Assembly (NCBI RefSeq): GCF_001679785.1
Contig: NZ_CP016287.1
Span: forward strand, 1,054,001-1,118,000
Direction of reading: 5' to 3'
Origin: Rhizobium leguminosarum
GTDB lineage: Bacteria; Pseudomonadota; Alphaproteobacteria; Rhizobiales; Rhizobiaceae
Length of the DNA stretch: 64,000 bases
Below, piece after piece: positions 18,336-26,341 of this stretch. The position numbers were made by a program, and so were the translations under genes. The notes beneath the pieces are model-generated. The model did not search any database and had not been told where the DNA came from. It was given only the letters and a program-made list of their open reading frames with translations. How positions within the stretch are numbered: the first letter of the stretch is position 1; every line of letters starts with the position of its first letter.

Positions 18336-18410
18336 GAGCGAAGAGCTCCGGGCGGTTCGTCACACCAGTCGAAAGTCCACGCAGATTACCTAATAGCACG
18401 GTCGAGGACG
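18336..18410 (-). pseudogene. Histidine kinase, central fragment
   Basis: Translates as LLGNLRGLSTGV and PELFAR, matching the segment after the phosphorylated histidine in the complete kinase at 24047-25114. Remnant of a second copy of that kinase gene cut by the IS6 at 17516-18335. Confidence 0.7.
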
Positions 18411-18600
18411 GAAGAGATTTCGGAGTGCCGAAAAGATCGATCTGAACCGTTGCAAGTTGCCGACGGATCGAAATCCCTGCATCATCCGCTCCCGTTTTCG
18501 AAGCGGCCGTTTTCGAAGCGGCACGTGAGAATTCTCGGCCCGATTGTTCAGGCCCTTGTGCGATCGATATTCGACGGCGGGCATCACCTCCCGTCTTGCA
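18411..18600 (-). pseudogene. IS6-type transposase, C-terminal fragment
   Basis: Minus strand reads REVMPAVEYRSHKGLNNRAE then SIFSALRNLF, the end of an IS6-family transposase of the type at 35863. A short internal duplication (PLRKRPLRKR) is visible. It lies between two pieces of the same broken kinase gene. Confidence 0.7.
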
Positions 18601-18764
18601 GCACCGGCGACATTCCCCCAGGGCGATTCATAGGCTACCAATTCATCCACCGTCGCGAAATAGATTGTAACTCCAAGGTAAAGGGCCCCAAAAGATATGA
18701 AGGTTTGCACGCTCAAAGCGCGAACGATCATCTTTTTGAGATTTCTAGTCTTGTATCTAGTCAT
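18600..18764 (-). pseudogene. Histidine kinase, N-terminal fragment
   Basis: From ATG 18764 the frame encodes MTRYKTRNLKKMIVRALSVQ and the first membrane segment, almost identical to the complete kinase starting at 25114, then runs into IS6 sequence. The start overlaps the stop of the preceding regulator (ATGACTAG), showing the original operon order regulator then kinase. Confidence 0.8.
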
Positions 18765-18857
18765 GTGTATTGTCCATTCGGTATCCAACGCCCCTGAGGG
18801 AGACCAACATACCGCGAAGGCCTGCCGCATCTAGTTTGGATCTCAGATTGCACATAT
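18757..18857 (-). pseudogene. Response regulator, C-terminal fragment
   Basis: The last ~33 codons of an OmpR-type regulator (SHMCNLRSKLDAAG, RGVGYRMDN), with the winged-helix end motif. Very similar to the end of the regulator at 63496. The 5' part is replaced by an IS6 fragment read from 18856 on the opposite strand. Confidence 0.8.
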
Positions 18858-18955
18858 GAGATCCGTAAGCTACAAGAACCACCGCTTTCCACCGCAGATC
18901 ATCGCCCGTGCGGTCTGGCTGGTATTTTCGGTTCCCTTTGAGCCTAAGGCAGCGT
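18856..18955 (+). pseudogene. IS6-type transposase, N-terminal fragment
   Basis: Encodes SVSYKNHRFPPQIIARAVWL, then a frameshifted FSVPFEPKA. Ends before 18960. 18956-19000 holds no recognisable feature. Confidence 0.7.
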
Positions 18956-19000
18956 CGATAAATTACGGCTCTGATTTTGGTAGTCGGGGTCTGATTGAGT

Positions 19001-19820
19001 GGCACCGTAAAGTTAACCGACGGCTGATGAAGATGTGCGTACATGGGCCATGTCAGAAGTTGCTCGTGATCCGCTTTATCGTCGCCACCGCTATCCCGCT
19101 GAGATCATTGCGCACGCGGTATGGCTCTACTTTCGCTTTCCGCTCAGCCTGCGCATGGTTGAGGACATGCTGGCGGCCCGCGGCATCATCGTCACGCATC
19201 AGACCATTCGAAGCTGGGCGGAGAAATTCGGACGGCATTTCGCCCGGAAGATCAAGCGACGGTCAGCCGGCTGCCTGGGCGACAAATGACATCTCGACGA
19301 ATGTGTGGGGGCCATCAATGGCAAGAAGCAGTGGCTCTGGCGTGCGGTCGATCAGGACGGCTTCGTCCTCGAAGTACTGGTGCAAAGCCGCCGAAATGCC
19401 AAGGCGGCAAAGCGTCTGATGCGTAAGTTGCTGAAGGCTCAAGGGCGGACACCACGGGTCATGATCACCGACAAGCTCCGGTCCTATGATGCCGCCAGGC
19501 GCGACCTCATGCCCGGTGTCGAACACCGGTCGCACAAAGGCCTCAATAATCGAGCGGAAAATTCGCACCAGCCGACCCGACGACGCGAAAGGACCATGAA
19601 ACGCTTCAAGTCGGCACGCCAGCTTCAGCGGTTCGTTTCCATCCATGATCCGATTGCCAACCTGTTCCACTTTCCCCGCAATACGCTGTCATCGGCTCAA
19701 CATCGAGACCTGCGTAACGCCGCCATGCAAATCTGGAACAAAATCGCGTGTGTCGCCGCAGCCTGACAGCCGTCCCGGCCAGCTATCGCTGCATCAATCC
19801 GCTGATAACTTTACAGTGCC
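19001..19820 (+). mobile_element. IS6-family insertion sequence, copy 2 (inverted)
   Basis: 820 bp from GGCACCGTAAAGTTA at 19001 to the inverted GGCACTGTAAAGTTA ending at 19820. Opposite orientation to copy 1, which bounds a 665-bp island of kinase/regulator debris. No target duplication. Confidence 0.9.
19050..19766 (+). pseudogene. IS6-family transposase with nonsense mutation
   Basis: Same protein as 17570-18286 but the TGG of the WHLDE motif is TGA at 19287-19289, ending translation just before a catalytic aspartate. Otherwise the frame is intact to 19766. Mobility would depend on the transposase from copy 1. Confidence 0.9.
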
Positions 19821-20145
19821 GTTGGACGCGTGGTTGACCGAAAAATTCTCGAATTTGAATTTTCGGATCGCGTTCGACTACACAGGCGAAATGCACAAGC
19901 TTTGGATGGCCGCCAGCTTTTCTTTCGGGATTCCGACGTCGTTCGTGGTCGACCGAGACGGCCACATCGCCTTTATCGGCATTCCGATGGAACTTGATGA
20001 TGTTTTGCCGAAAGTGCTTGACGGCAGCTGGCGCACCAGCGCGGAAGCGAAAAAGGCCGACAAGGAGCGGATTGCTGAAGGCGAGACTTATGCTGCGGAG
20101 ATAGCGTTCCGTAATCGAATCTCGGCGGCGATAGAGATTAAGTGA
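19821..20145 (+). pseudogene. Thioredoxin-fold (TlpA-like) protein, C-terminal part
   Basis: About 108 codons up to a normal stop contain SFGIPTSFVVDRDGHIAFIG, which has the cis-proline loop and following strands of thioredoxin/TlpA-like proteins, then a charged tail (TSAEAKKADKERIAEGE). The N-terminal half with any CxxC motif is missing: the IS6 at 19820 sits there. The C-terminal tail is repeated at 37045-37125 just before the second precursor cassette, so this gene was part of the duplicated peptide locus. A thiol-handling role for a cysteine-containing precursor is plausible but not shown. Confidence 0.65.
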
Positions 20146-20324
20146 GATGATCGGCTTTGCTGCTGAACGACTAACGAAGGTGGACGCTGGCGCCTCCATG
20201 CCCGGCAAGCAAACTTCGTGCGGGACGGAAATAATGCCGAGCTCTTCAGGCGGCTGTCAGCTATGCCGGCTAAACGACTGTTATTGACATCAGAGGAAGG
20301 AGGACAGCGGCGACCAAGCCGTAT

Positions 20325-20525
20325 TTGTGCAAACGCCAAAGAAGCGGAAGAGCAAACCCTCATCGGGAGAGACTGCCGTATGGCGATAGCATTACCGAAA
20401 CAGAACCCTCGCATTGGGAGGGAGGCAATAGCTTCACGCTCCCAGGAGCCATCGGTCTTGCAGCTTTAGTGACTGCCGCAACAGTCCTATGGGCATTTGG
20501 AAAAGTGGAAAACCATGACGACTGA
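20325..20525 (+). CDS. Candidate bacteriocin-like peptide A, copy 1
   Basis: 66 codons from a TTG start; the frame is open back to a TAA at 20271. A strong AGGAAGGAGG ribosome binding site lies at 20292-20301, too far from the TTG for normal spacing, so the start is unsure. The key segment is ITETEPSHWEGG, then NSFTLPG and a hydrophobic stretch LAALVTAATVLWAF. Counted from the double glycine, I is at -12 and E at -8, fitting double-glycine leader rules. The stop (20523-20525) overlaps the start of peptide B (20515), so translation is probably coupled. An alternative frame (ATG 20381, MAIALPKQN) overlaps and cannot be excluded. Confidence 0.45.
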   Translation: MCKRQRSGRANPHRERLPYGDSITETEPSHWEGGNSFTLPGAIGLAALVTAATVLWAFGKVENHDD

Positions 20526-20697
20526 CATCTCATCTTATGGTGTGATTGAATTAACCCACGCCGAAGCTTCTAAAACTTGCGGAGGATTTGCACCGCTCCC
20601 GGTTGCTGCCGTAGCAGGCTCCCTCGGAGGAGCTGTAGCATGTGCCGCGATAACCGGCATATCTTATGCAATCAATTACCTCTTCACTCGGCATTAG
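20515..20697 (+). CDS. Bacteriocin-like double-glycine peptide B, copy 1
   Basis: 60 aa. Residues 1-24 look like a double-glycine leader: L at -12 (L13), E at -8 (E17), G at -2/-1 (G23-G24). The predicted mature peptide of 36 residues is hydrophobic, begins FAPLPVAAVAG, has a glycine-rich GSLGGAVACAAITG stretch with one cysteine, and ends NYLFTRH. This fits class II bacteriocin/microcin precursors processed by a C39 peptidase exporter, one of which is encoded at 39034-41214. The near-identical second copy is at 37366-37545. Substitutions between the copies fall mainly in the mature part (H/R at leader position 15; F/I, P/V, V/A, S/F and the tail). No immunity gene was recognised. Confidence 0.65.
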   Translation: MTTDISSYGVIELTHAEASKTCGGFAPLPVAAVAGSLGGAVACAAITGISYAINYLFTRH

Positions 20698-20765
20698 AGC
20701 CGAAATTCGCGCTTGGAGCGATTTTGCCGGTGCCTCGAAGCCTTGATCTCGTTCGGCACCGGCTT
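20693..20765 (+). pseudogene. HlyD-like gene fragment behind peptide B
   Basis: From the stop of peptide B the DNA aligns to codons within the HlyD gene at 38166-38234 (shared words such as TTAGAGCCGA, ATTCGCGCT, TTGATCTCGT/CTGATCTCGT), readable as RAEIRAWSDFAG against RADIRAKSDLAS. A 9-bp GCCGGTGCC/GGCACCGGC hairpin occurs at 20726-20763 within it. It could act as a terminator, but there is no T-run. The same fragment follows copy 2. Confidence 0.6.
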
Positions 20766-20835
20766 GCTCCGCTGCTCGGCGGTTGTTGCGGGTCCTGACT
20801 GACCCGAAACAATCCGGCCGGAAAATGAGGTTTGA

Positions 20836-21321
20836 GGGGTATTGTCACGTTAACTGGTTGCGGTTGCCTGCCTGACGGGTTGGGCGTAGATTTCGGCGAT
20901 GCAGACACGAGATATCAGCTTCAAGCGTCACCGTTTCCGCCACGGATCGTTTCTCACGCGGTCTGGCTTTATTTGCGGTTCAACCTTAGTCTGCGTGAAG
21001 TTGAGGAAATGCTGCTCGAGCGTGGAATCGACGTGTCATACGAGACAGTCCGCCGCTGGATCGCCAAGTTCGGACCCCAGATCGCACGTATCTGGACGAA
21101 GTCGTCGTGAAATGCGCTGGAGAGAAATTCTGGCTCTGGCGTGCGGTCGATCAACATGGCACCGTTCTCGAAGAGATATTGCAGAAGCGGCGTGATAAAA
21201 GGGCAGCGAAGCGCGTGCTGGTGGCGTTAATGAAGCGCTATGGCTTTGCTCCCAAACGGATCATCACCGATAAGCTCCGCGCCTACGGTGCAGCAAAGGC
21301 GGAAGTGGCACCCGGCCTTGA
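20836..21321 (+). pseudogene. IS6-like element, degenerate
   Basis: Starts with the end sequence GTATTGTCACGTTAAC and encodes an IS6-type transposase in pieces: MQTRDISFKRHRF (ATG 20899), a one-base deletion, SLREVEEMLLERGIDVSYET, an internal deletion near 21085, then GEKFWLWRAVDQHG and IITDKLRAYGAAK. It is interrupted at 21321 by IS256. A short continuation (GLDG..., ENSSLRW-like) resumes at 23930. Dead element. Confidence 0.75.
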
Positions 21322-22401
21322 GGGACTGTCAGGAATTTCGTGTACGGGCGTGCATAATGGGTACGAAGGAGACCACCCATGGCACGACGGAAAGAGCCTA
21401 TCATCGCGGACAGCATTTTGGACCAGCTTCTCGCCGGTTCTGATGCGAAAACGGCTTTCGAGAGCAACGGTCTGCTCGATCAGTTGAAGAAGGCGCTGGC
21501 GGAGCGGGCGTTGAATGCGGAGATGGATCATCATCTCTCCGACGAAGAGACCGTCGGCAACAGCCGCAATGGCTACGGCCGCAAGACAGTGCTGACGGAT
21601 AGCGGCTCTTTGGAGCTTTCCATCCCGCGCGACCGGCAGTCGAGCTTTGATCCTCAATTGCTTGCCAAGTATCAGCGCCGCTTCCCTGGCTTCGACGAGA
21701 AGATCGTGTCGATGTATGCGCGTGGGATGAGCACGCGTGAGATCGTGGGGCATGTCCAGGATCTTTACGGGATCGACGTGTCGGCCGACTTGATCTCGGC
21801 CGTCACCGACGCGGTGCTGGACGAAGTAGCGACCTGGCAGTCGCGGCCTCTGGAGCCGGTCTATCCGTTGGTGTTCTTCGATGCGCTGCGGGTCAAGATC
21901 AGAGACGAAGGCCATGTCCGCAACAAGGCGGTGCACATCGCGCTCGGCGTGCGCGGCGATGGCACGAAAGAGATACTCGGCCTCTGGATCGAAACGAATG
22001 AGGGTGCCAAATTCTGGCTGCGGGTGATGAACGAGATGAAGAACCGCGGCGTCGAGGACATCCTGATCGCCGTTGTCGATGGCCTGAAGGGCTTTCCAGA
22101 CGCCATCAATGCCGTCTTCGCGCAAACGACGGTGCAGACCTGCATCGTCCATCTGCTGCGCAATTCTCTGGATTTTGCATCATGGAAGGACCGCAAGGAT
22201 TTGGCCCGCGAGCTGAAAGCAATCTACGGAGCCATCGATGACAAGGCGGCGGAGGCGGCGCTGACAACGTTCGAGGGTGGCTTTTGGGGCCGGAAATTCC
22301 CAGCCGTCGCCCAGATCTGGCGGCGAGCCTGGCAGGAGGTGACCTGCCACTGAGAATTTCCTCCAGAATGGATTAGAGTCCGGACCATTGAGGACGGACA
22401 T

Positions 22402-22668
22402 ATGAAGAAGCAGAGATTTACGGAAGAGCAGATTATTGCGGTGCTGAAGGAACAGGAGGCGGGTGCGAAGGCAGCCGATCTCTGCCGCAAGCACGGGATT
22501 TCAGAAGCAACGTTTTATAATTGGAAAGCCAAATACGGCGGCATGGAAGTCTCCGAAGCGAAGCGTCTGAAGGCGCTTGAGGACGAGAATGCGAGGCTAA
22601 AGAAGTTGCTGGCCGAGCAGATGCTTGATGCAGCCGCGCTCCGCGAGCTTCTTGCAAAAAAATGGTAG
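22402..22668 (+). CDS. IS3 OrfA (DNA-binding transposase subunit), copy A
   Basis: 88 aa: helix-turn-helix with [20 protein letters not shown], then a leucine-zipper-like coiled coil ([19 protein letters not shown]). It ends within a run of seven A residues before TGG, the usual -1 frameshift site that makes the OrfAB fusion. Confidence 0.93.
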   Translation: MKKQRFTEEQIIAVLKEQEAGAKAADLCRKHGISEATFYNWKAKYGGMEVSEAKRLKALEDENARLKKLLAEQMLDAAALRELLAKKW

Positions 22669-23591
22669 GGCCTGCCGCCCAGCGTGACGCCGTCACGCAT
22701 CTGAAGGCCGTCATGGGTCTTTCGGAGCGGCGGGCCTGCCAGATTATATCCGCCGACCGCAAGATGATCCGTTACCGGTCAAGCCGACCGCCGGAGGTTG
22801 AACTGCGGACGAAGCTGCGCGACCTCGCCAATGAGCGGCGTCGTTTCGGCTACCGTCGGCTGTTTGTCCTGCTTCGGCGGGACGGAGAGCCGTCCGGGGT
22901 CAATCGCATCTACCGGCTCTATCGCGAGGAAGGTCTTTCCGTTCGCAAGCGGAAAGCCAGGCGGCGTGCGGTCGGCACACGTGCGCCGATCCTGGTTGAA
23001 GCGAAGGCCAATGCCCGCTGGTCGCTGGACTTCGTGCATGACCAGTTCGCCTGCGGCAGACGCTTCCGCGTGCTCAACATTGTCGATGACGTGACGCGCG
23101 AATGCCTGGCAGCGGTCCCGGACACGTCGATCTCTGGTCGACGTGTCGCCCGAGAACTGACGACGCTGATCGAACGACGCGGCAAGCCCGGAATGATTGT
23201 CTCCGACAACGGCACCGAACTAACGTCGAATGCCATCCTCGCCTGGTCGAGGGATCACAAGGTCGAGTGGCACTATATCGCGCCGGGGAAGCCAATGCAG
23301 AACGGCTATGTCGAGAGTTTCAACGGCCGGATGCGCGACGAGTTGCTCAACGAGAGCCTCTTCTTCGGCCTCGATCATGCCCGCAGCGCCATTGCTGAAT
23401 GGGCTGACGACTATAACCATTTCCGGCCACACTCGTCGCTCGGATACCAGACCCCGGCAGGCTACGCCGGGATCATCGCCGCAACCGGCTCCAACGCTGC
23501 GCAAGATGAAAGCTTCGCGTTTCCGCCGGTTGCTCCCACCGCGCCATTTGGCGTATTCAAACCCGCCGAGGCTCTAATCGCAGCCGGATGA
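22662..23591 (+). CDS. IS3 OrfB (DDE transposase catalytic subunit), copy A
   Basis: 309 aa. HTH_21-like start ([16 protein letters not shown]), then the integrase core: [27 protein letters not shown] and [17 protein letters not shown], giving the DDE triad. Overlaps orfA by 7 bp in the -1 frame. An ATG at 22662 lies inside the slippery region, and the fusion is probably the active form. Confidence 0.94.
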   Translation: MVGPAAQRDAVTHLKAVMGLSERRACQIISADRKMIRYRSSRPPEVELRTKLRDLANERRRFGYRRLFVLLRRDGEPSGVNRIYRLYREEGLSVRKRKARRRAVGTRAPILVEAKANARWSLDFVHDQFACGRRFRVLNIVDDVTRECLAAVPDTSISGRRVARELTTLIERRGKPGMIVSDNGTELTSNAILAWSRDHKVEWHYIAPGKPMQNGYVESFNGRMRDELLNESLFFGLDHARSAIAEWADDYNHFRPHSSLGYQTPAGYAGIIAATGSNAAQDESFAFPPVAPTAPFGVFKPAEALIAAG

Positions 23592-23959
23592 AACTTCAGT
23601 GGCAGGTCAGAGGTCATCCCCTTCTTCGCCTTTCCAAAGGATGTTCGCCGGATCATTTACACCACCAACGCCATCGAAGCCCTAAATTCCAAGCTGCGTC
23701 GCGCCGTCCGGGCAAGAGGTCATTTTCCGAGCGATGAGGCGGCGACAAAACTGCTCTACCTGGTCTTGAACAGATCGGAGAAAGAGTGGAAAATGCCGCC
23801 GAGGGAGTGGGCGATGGCAAAATCCCAATTCGCCATTCTCTTTGCGGACCGCTTTCAGGCCGCAAGGGCCTAAGAGCAAATGTTCAACCGCACGCCCGTA
23901 CACGAAATTCCTGACAGTCCCGGCCTTGACGGAAAACTCCAGCCTCCGGTGGTCCAGAA

Positions 23960-24027
23960 TCCTGGGGCGGTTCAAAACCGCCGGGGCTCTAGTCGCCGCT
24001 GGATGAAAGCTCAGTGCCAGGTCACTT
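23960..24027 (+). pseudogene. End of a diverged IS3 element
   Basis: Resembles the last codons and right end of the IS3 copies (KTAGALVAAG-like end, ...CAGTGCCAGGTCA), but with many differences. It is a relic of an older relative, not a copy of the three identical elements. Confidence 0.6.
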
Positions 24028-24046
24028 CAGTTCACGTCCACCAACA

Positions 24047-25114
24047 CTAAATCCTCTCTACGCCGGAGGCGTGCTTTAGCAGCCGGATCGTGACTTTGAA
24101 GCCTCGTCCGCAATCAGTATCTATGAAGAGTTCGCCGTGATGGGCATCTACTATCGTCTTCACAATTGCCAGGCCAAGACCGCGACCGTCGGGAACGCGC
24201 TGTGACGAGTCACTGCCGCGCCAGTTCCGATCGGAGGCTCTATCCCGCACCGCGGCCGGCATGCCAGGGCCCGTGTCCACGCAAACCATCATAGCCCAAT
24301 CCTCGTCCTCATAGGTCTGGACGGTCACGGTACTCCCCGGTGCGTAGCGGCGGCAGTTGTTGAGCAGCTCGCTCAGCACCTGCTGCATTCTCTCGGGATC
24401 GGCGAGGCAAACTGCACGATCGAACTGTCGCTTTATTTTGATGCTGGCAGGCACCAAATCGTGCTCCGTCGAGGCGGTTACCGTCTCAGCTACCACCGCG
24501 AGGTCGATCTCTTTAATATTAAGATCAAGCTTGTGGGTCCTCGAGAAATCAAGATTTTCTAAATCGTTGGCCATAGAAGTTAGTAAGTTGACATAGGGAA
24601 TCATGCGAGCGAAGAGCTCCGGGCTTGGTTCGATCACACCAGTCGAAAGTCCATGCAGATTACCTAATAGCACGGTCGAGGACGTTCGGAATTCATGCGC
24701 AATCGCTGAGTTCCAGTATTTGAGGTCTACTTGCACCTCCTCCAGGCGTTCGGCCATCGCGTTAATATCGGCGGTAAGGGCATAGGTCTCCTCGAACGAG
24801 TTCGGGGGCGCCACGACACGCACTGAATAGTCACCGGAGGCTATCGAATGGGTGGCAGCTGCAATGGGTGGCAGAGCACTCACGATGTCTTGGGCTAGGC
24901 GACGGCCGACAATGGCGGCGGGAATAAGAACGATTGTTGCCATTATACTGGTTACGGCGACATCCTTCCAGGGCGATTCATAGCCTATCAATTCATCCAC
25001 CGTCGCGAAATAGATTGTAACTCCGAGGTAAAAGGCCCCAAAAGATATGAAGGTTTGCACGCTCAAAGCGCGAACGATCATCTTTTTGAGATTTCTAGTC
25101 TTGTATCTAGTCAT
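24047..25114 (-). CDS. Sensor histidine kinase
   Basis: 355 aa, complete. Two N-terminal membrane segments (about residues 13-35 and 50-70) with a very short loop between, a HAMP linker (SIASGDYSVRVVAPPNSFEET), a dimerisation/phosphoacceptor helix with H140 in AIAHEFRT, then the ATPase domain: N box LLNNCRRYAPG, G1 DTGPGMP, G2 GRGLGLAIVKTI. With almost no periplasmic loop it may sense the membrane or a membrane-buried signal. Only the last few codons of the partner regulator survive upstream (about 25109-25131). The related regulator at 63496-64000 is a possible partner. Fragments of further copies lie at 18336-18764, 28395-28687 and 63440-63503. Confidence 0.9.
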   Translation of the reverse strand: MTRYKTRNLKKMIVRALSVQTFISFGAFYLGVTIYFATVDELIGYESPWKDVAVTSIMATIVLIPAAIVGRRLAQDIVSALPPIAAATHSIASGDYSVRVVAPPNSFEETYALTADINAMAERLEEVQVDLKYWNSAIAHEFRTSSTVLLGNLHGLSTGVIEPSPELFARMIPYVNLLTSMANDLENLDFSRTHKLDLNIKEIDLAVVAETVTASTEHDLVPASIKIKRQFDRAVCLADPERMQQVLSELLNNCRRYAPGSTVTVQTYEDEDWAMMVCVDTGPGMPAAVRDRASDRNWRGSDSSQRVPDGRGLGLAIVKTIVDAHHGELFIDTDCGRGFKVTIRLLKHASGVERI

Positions 25115-25192
25115 GTGTATTGTCCATTCGGAGAGCTGGCTCGGTTTGTCTGAACAGTTCCGGGCGCTTTGCTAAGTGGATTTCCGCCTCGA

Positions 25193-25653
25193 TTATGCTG
25201 CCACCATCATCGGCGTCAGCGCATTGAAGTAAGCCCGATCCGGCGTCTGCCGGTCAAGGGATGAATGTGGGCGTCGGGTGTTGTAAAAGCTCAGATATCG
25301 GCCGATGGCAGCGCGGGCCTCGGAAACGCTCTTGTAGGCGTGGAGATAGATCTCCTCGTATTTGATCGACCGCCAGAGCCGTTCGACGAAGACATTGTCC
25401 CGCCACGCGCCTTTGCGATCCATGGAGATGGCGATGTCGGCGTTCTTCAGAACGGCGGTGAAGTCGACGGAGGTGAACTGCGACCCCTGATCGGTGTTGA
25501 AGATGTCGGGCTTGCCATAGCGGGCAAGCGCTTCTTCGACCGCTTCTATGCAGAAGGCTGCTTCCATCGTGATCGACAGCCGCCACGATAAGACCTTCCG
25601 GCTGAACCTGTCCACGACAGCGCAGAGATAGACGAAGCCCCGTGCCATCGGAA
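25193..25653 (-). pseudogene. IS3-family OrfB, C-terminal part
   Basis: About 152 codons of an OrfB (ARGFVYLCAVVDRFSRKVLSW, FNTDQGSQFTS, VFVERLWRSIKYEEIYLHAY, NTRRPHSSL) holding two of the three catalytic residues, with a normal stop. The 5' part is cut off by the group II intron fragment at 25654. Different from the other IS3 elements in the window. Confidence 0.88.
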
Positions 25654-26341
25654 GTGGAGTAAGAAGCGCGGAAGCGCTTCTCCTCCCCGAACCGTACTTG
25701 CACCTTTCAGCGCATACGGCTCTCTATTCAAGCTTGGCCCATGGCCATAGCAACTTCATGATAGTTCGATGTGACGGTACTGCGGTTCTCGATCCGGAAG
25801 ATGTATGGATTCTCCTCCGGATTGCGCCACCGGAATTGCGCCTTGGGGCTTGAGACAAGCCGTTTCAGCGCTTTTCCAACGGGGTCCCCGCGTTCATTCC
25901 GACCAAACACGAGCCAGGTTTTCGCCTTGCCCGGTTCCGGGACCCGGTACTATTTCCGCATCAAGGGTTTGATGCGAGATCGGTATTTATGTCCCAGCCA
26001 ATGCGCCATTTTCCAGAACACGACATGGTCGATGCGCCGGAATACGTACGCCGTGAAGTCGGTGAACTTGTAGAACGCCGCCCATCCCACCAACTGGCGG
26101 TTCAGGCTGGCGATCATGTCGACCGTACTGACACTATGATTGCCGGAAAGGGTTTCGGTAAGTCTGCGAACAAACCCCTTGGCCTTTTCCTTGGGTATCG
26201 TCGTGACGACGGACATCCGTCCGTGTGCCCCTCGCTTGCGAATGATCCGGTGCCCCAGAAAGACGAAGCCGTCGTTGACGTGAGTAACATGGGTCTTTTC
26301 CATGTTCAGCGTCAACTTCAACTCACCTTCCAGAAACGCCC
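25654..26341 (-). ncRNA. Group II intron, 3' fragment inside IS3 orfB
   Basis: Domain V is at 25689-25722: begins GAGCCGTATGCGCTGAAAGG, with the AGC triad, GAAA loop and bulge, closing with GTACGGTTC. Domain VI follows, and the 3' end AC falls at 25654, giving an exact exon join with the transposase codons CCG-ATG-GCA. The 5' half is missing: IS6 sequence begins at 26342. Confidence 0.85.
25728..26321 (-). pseudogene. Group II intron reverse transcriptase, C-terminal relic
   Basis: Contains the end of the reverse transcriptase and domain X (VFLGHRIIRKRGAHGRMSV, LNRQLVGWAAFYKFTDFTA, WLGHKYRSRIKPLMRK), an in-frame TAG near 25950, then VPEPGKAKTWLVFGRNE and the C-terminus. Lacks the YADD half. 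Inactive. Confidence 0.85.

Larger units (their letters stand above)
22340..23609 (+). mobile_element. IS3-family element, copy A
   Basis: 1270 bp with terminal inverted repeats TGACCTGCCACTGA at both ends and a 4-bp target duplication GAGG (22336-22339, 23610-23613). Encodes orfA and orfB. Identical in encoded proteins to copies B (41787-43056) and C (61908-63177), so these are recent insertions or gene conversions. Confidence 0.96.
21379..23873 (+). pseudogene. IS256-family (Mutator-type) transposase, interrupted
   Basis: The N-terminal 320 codons (21379-22339) contain YARGMSTREIVGHV, the DDE aspartates in FFDALRVKIRDEG and AVVDGLKGFPDAI, and CIVHLLRNS. The reading frame resumes at 23614 with the family end YTTNAIEALNSKLRRAVRARGHFP and stops at 23873. 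The IS3 insertion between codons for the AWQEV and IPFFAFP segments inactivates it. Removing the IS3 and one GAGG copy restores a normal ~407-aa transposase. Confidence 0.93.
21322..23921 (+). mobile_element. IS256-family element carrying a nested IS3
   Basis: Perfect terminal inverted repeats beginning GGGACTGTCAGGAATTTCG at 21322 and 23921, flanked by an exact 8-bp target duplication GGCCTTGA (21314-21321 and 23922-23929). Without the internal IS3 (22340-23609) and its GAGG duplication the element is about 1.33 kb, normal for IS256. It inserted into the degenerate IS6-like element. Confidence 0.95.

Noticed and set aside
17516..19820. A composite transposon formed by two inverted IS6 copies
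   Set aside because: No shared target duplication at the outer ends, the outer flanks differ in origin, and the 665-bp interior is only gene debris.
20726..20763. A 9-bp-stem hairpin as a rho-independent terminator after peptide B
   Set aside because: No T-run follows, and the DNA aligns to coding sequence of the HlyD gene, so the hairpin may be incidental.
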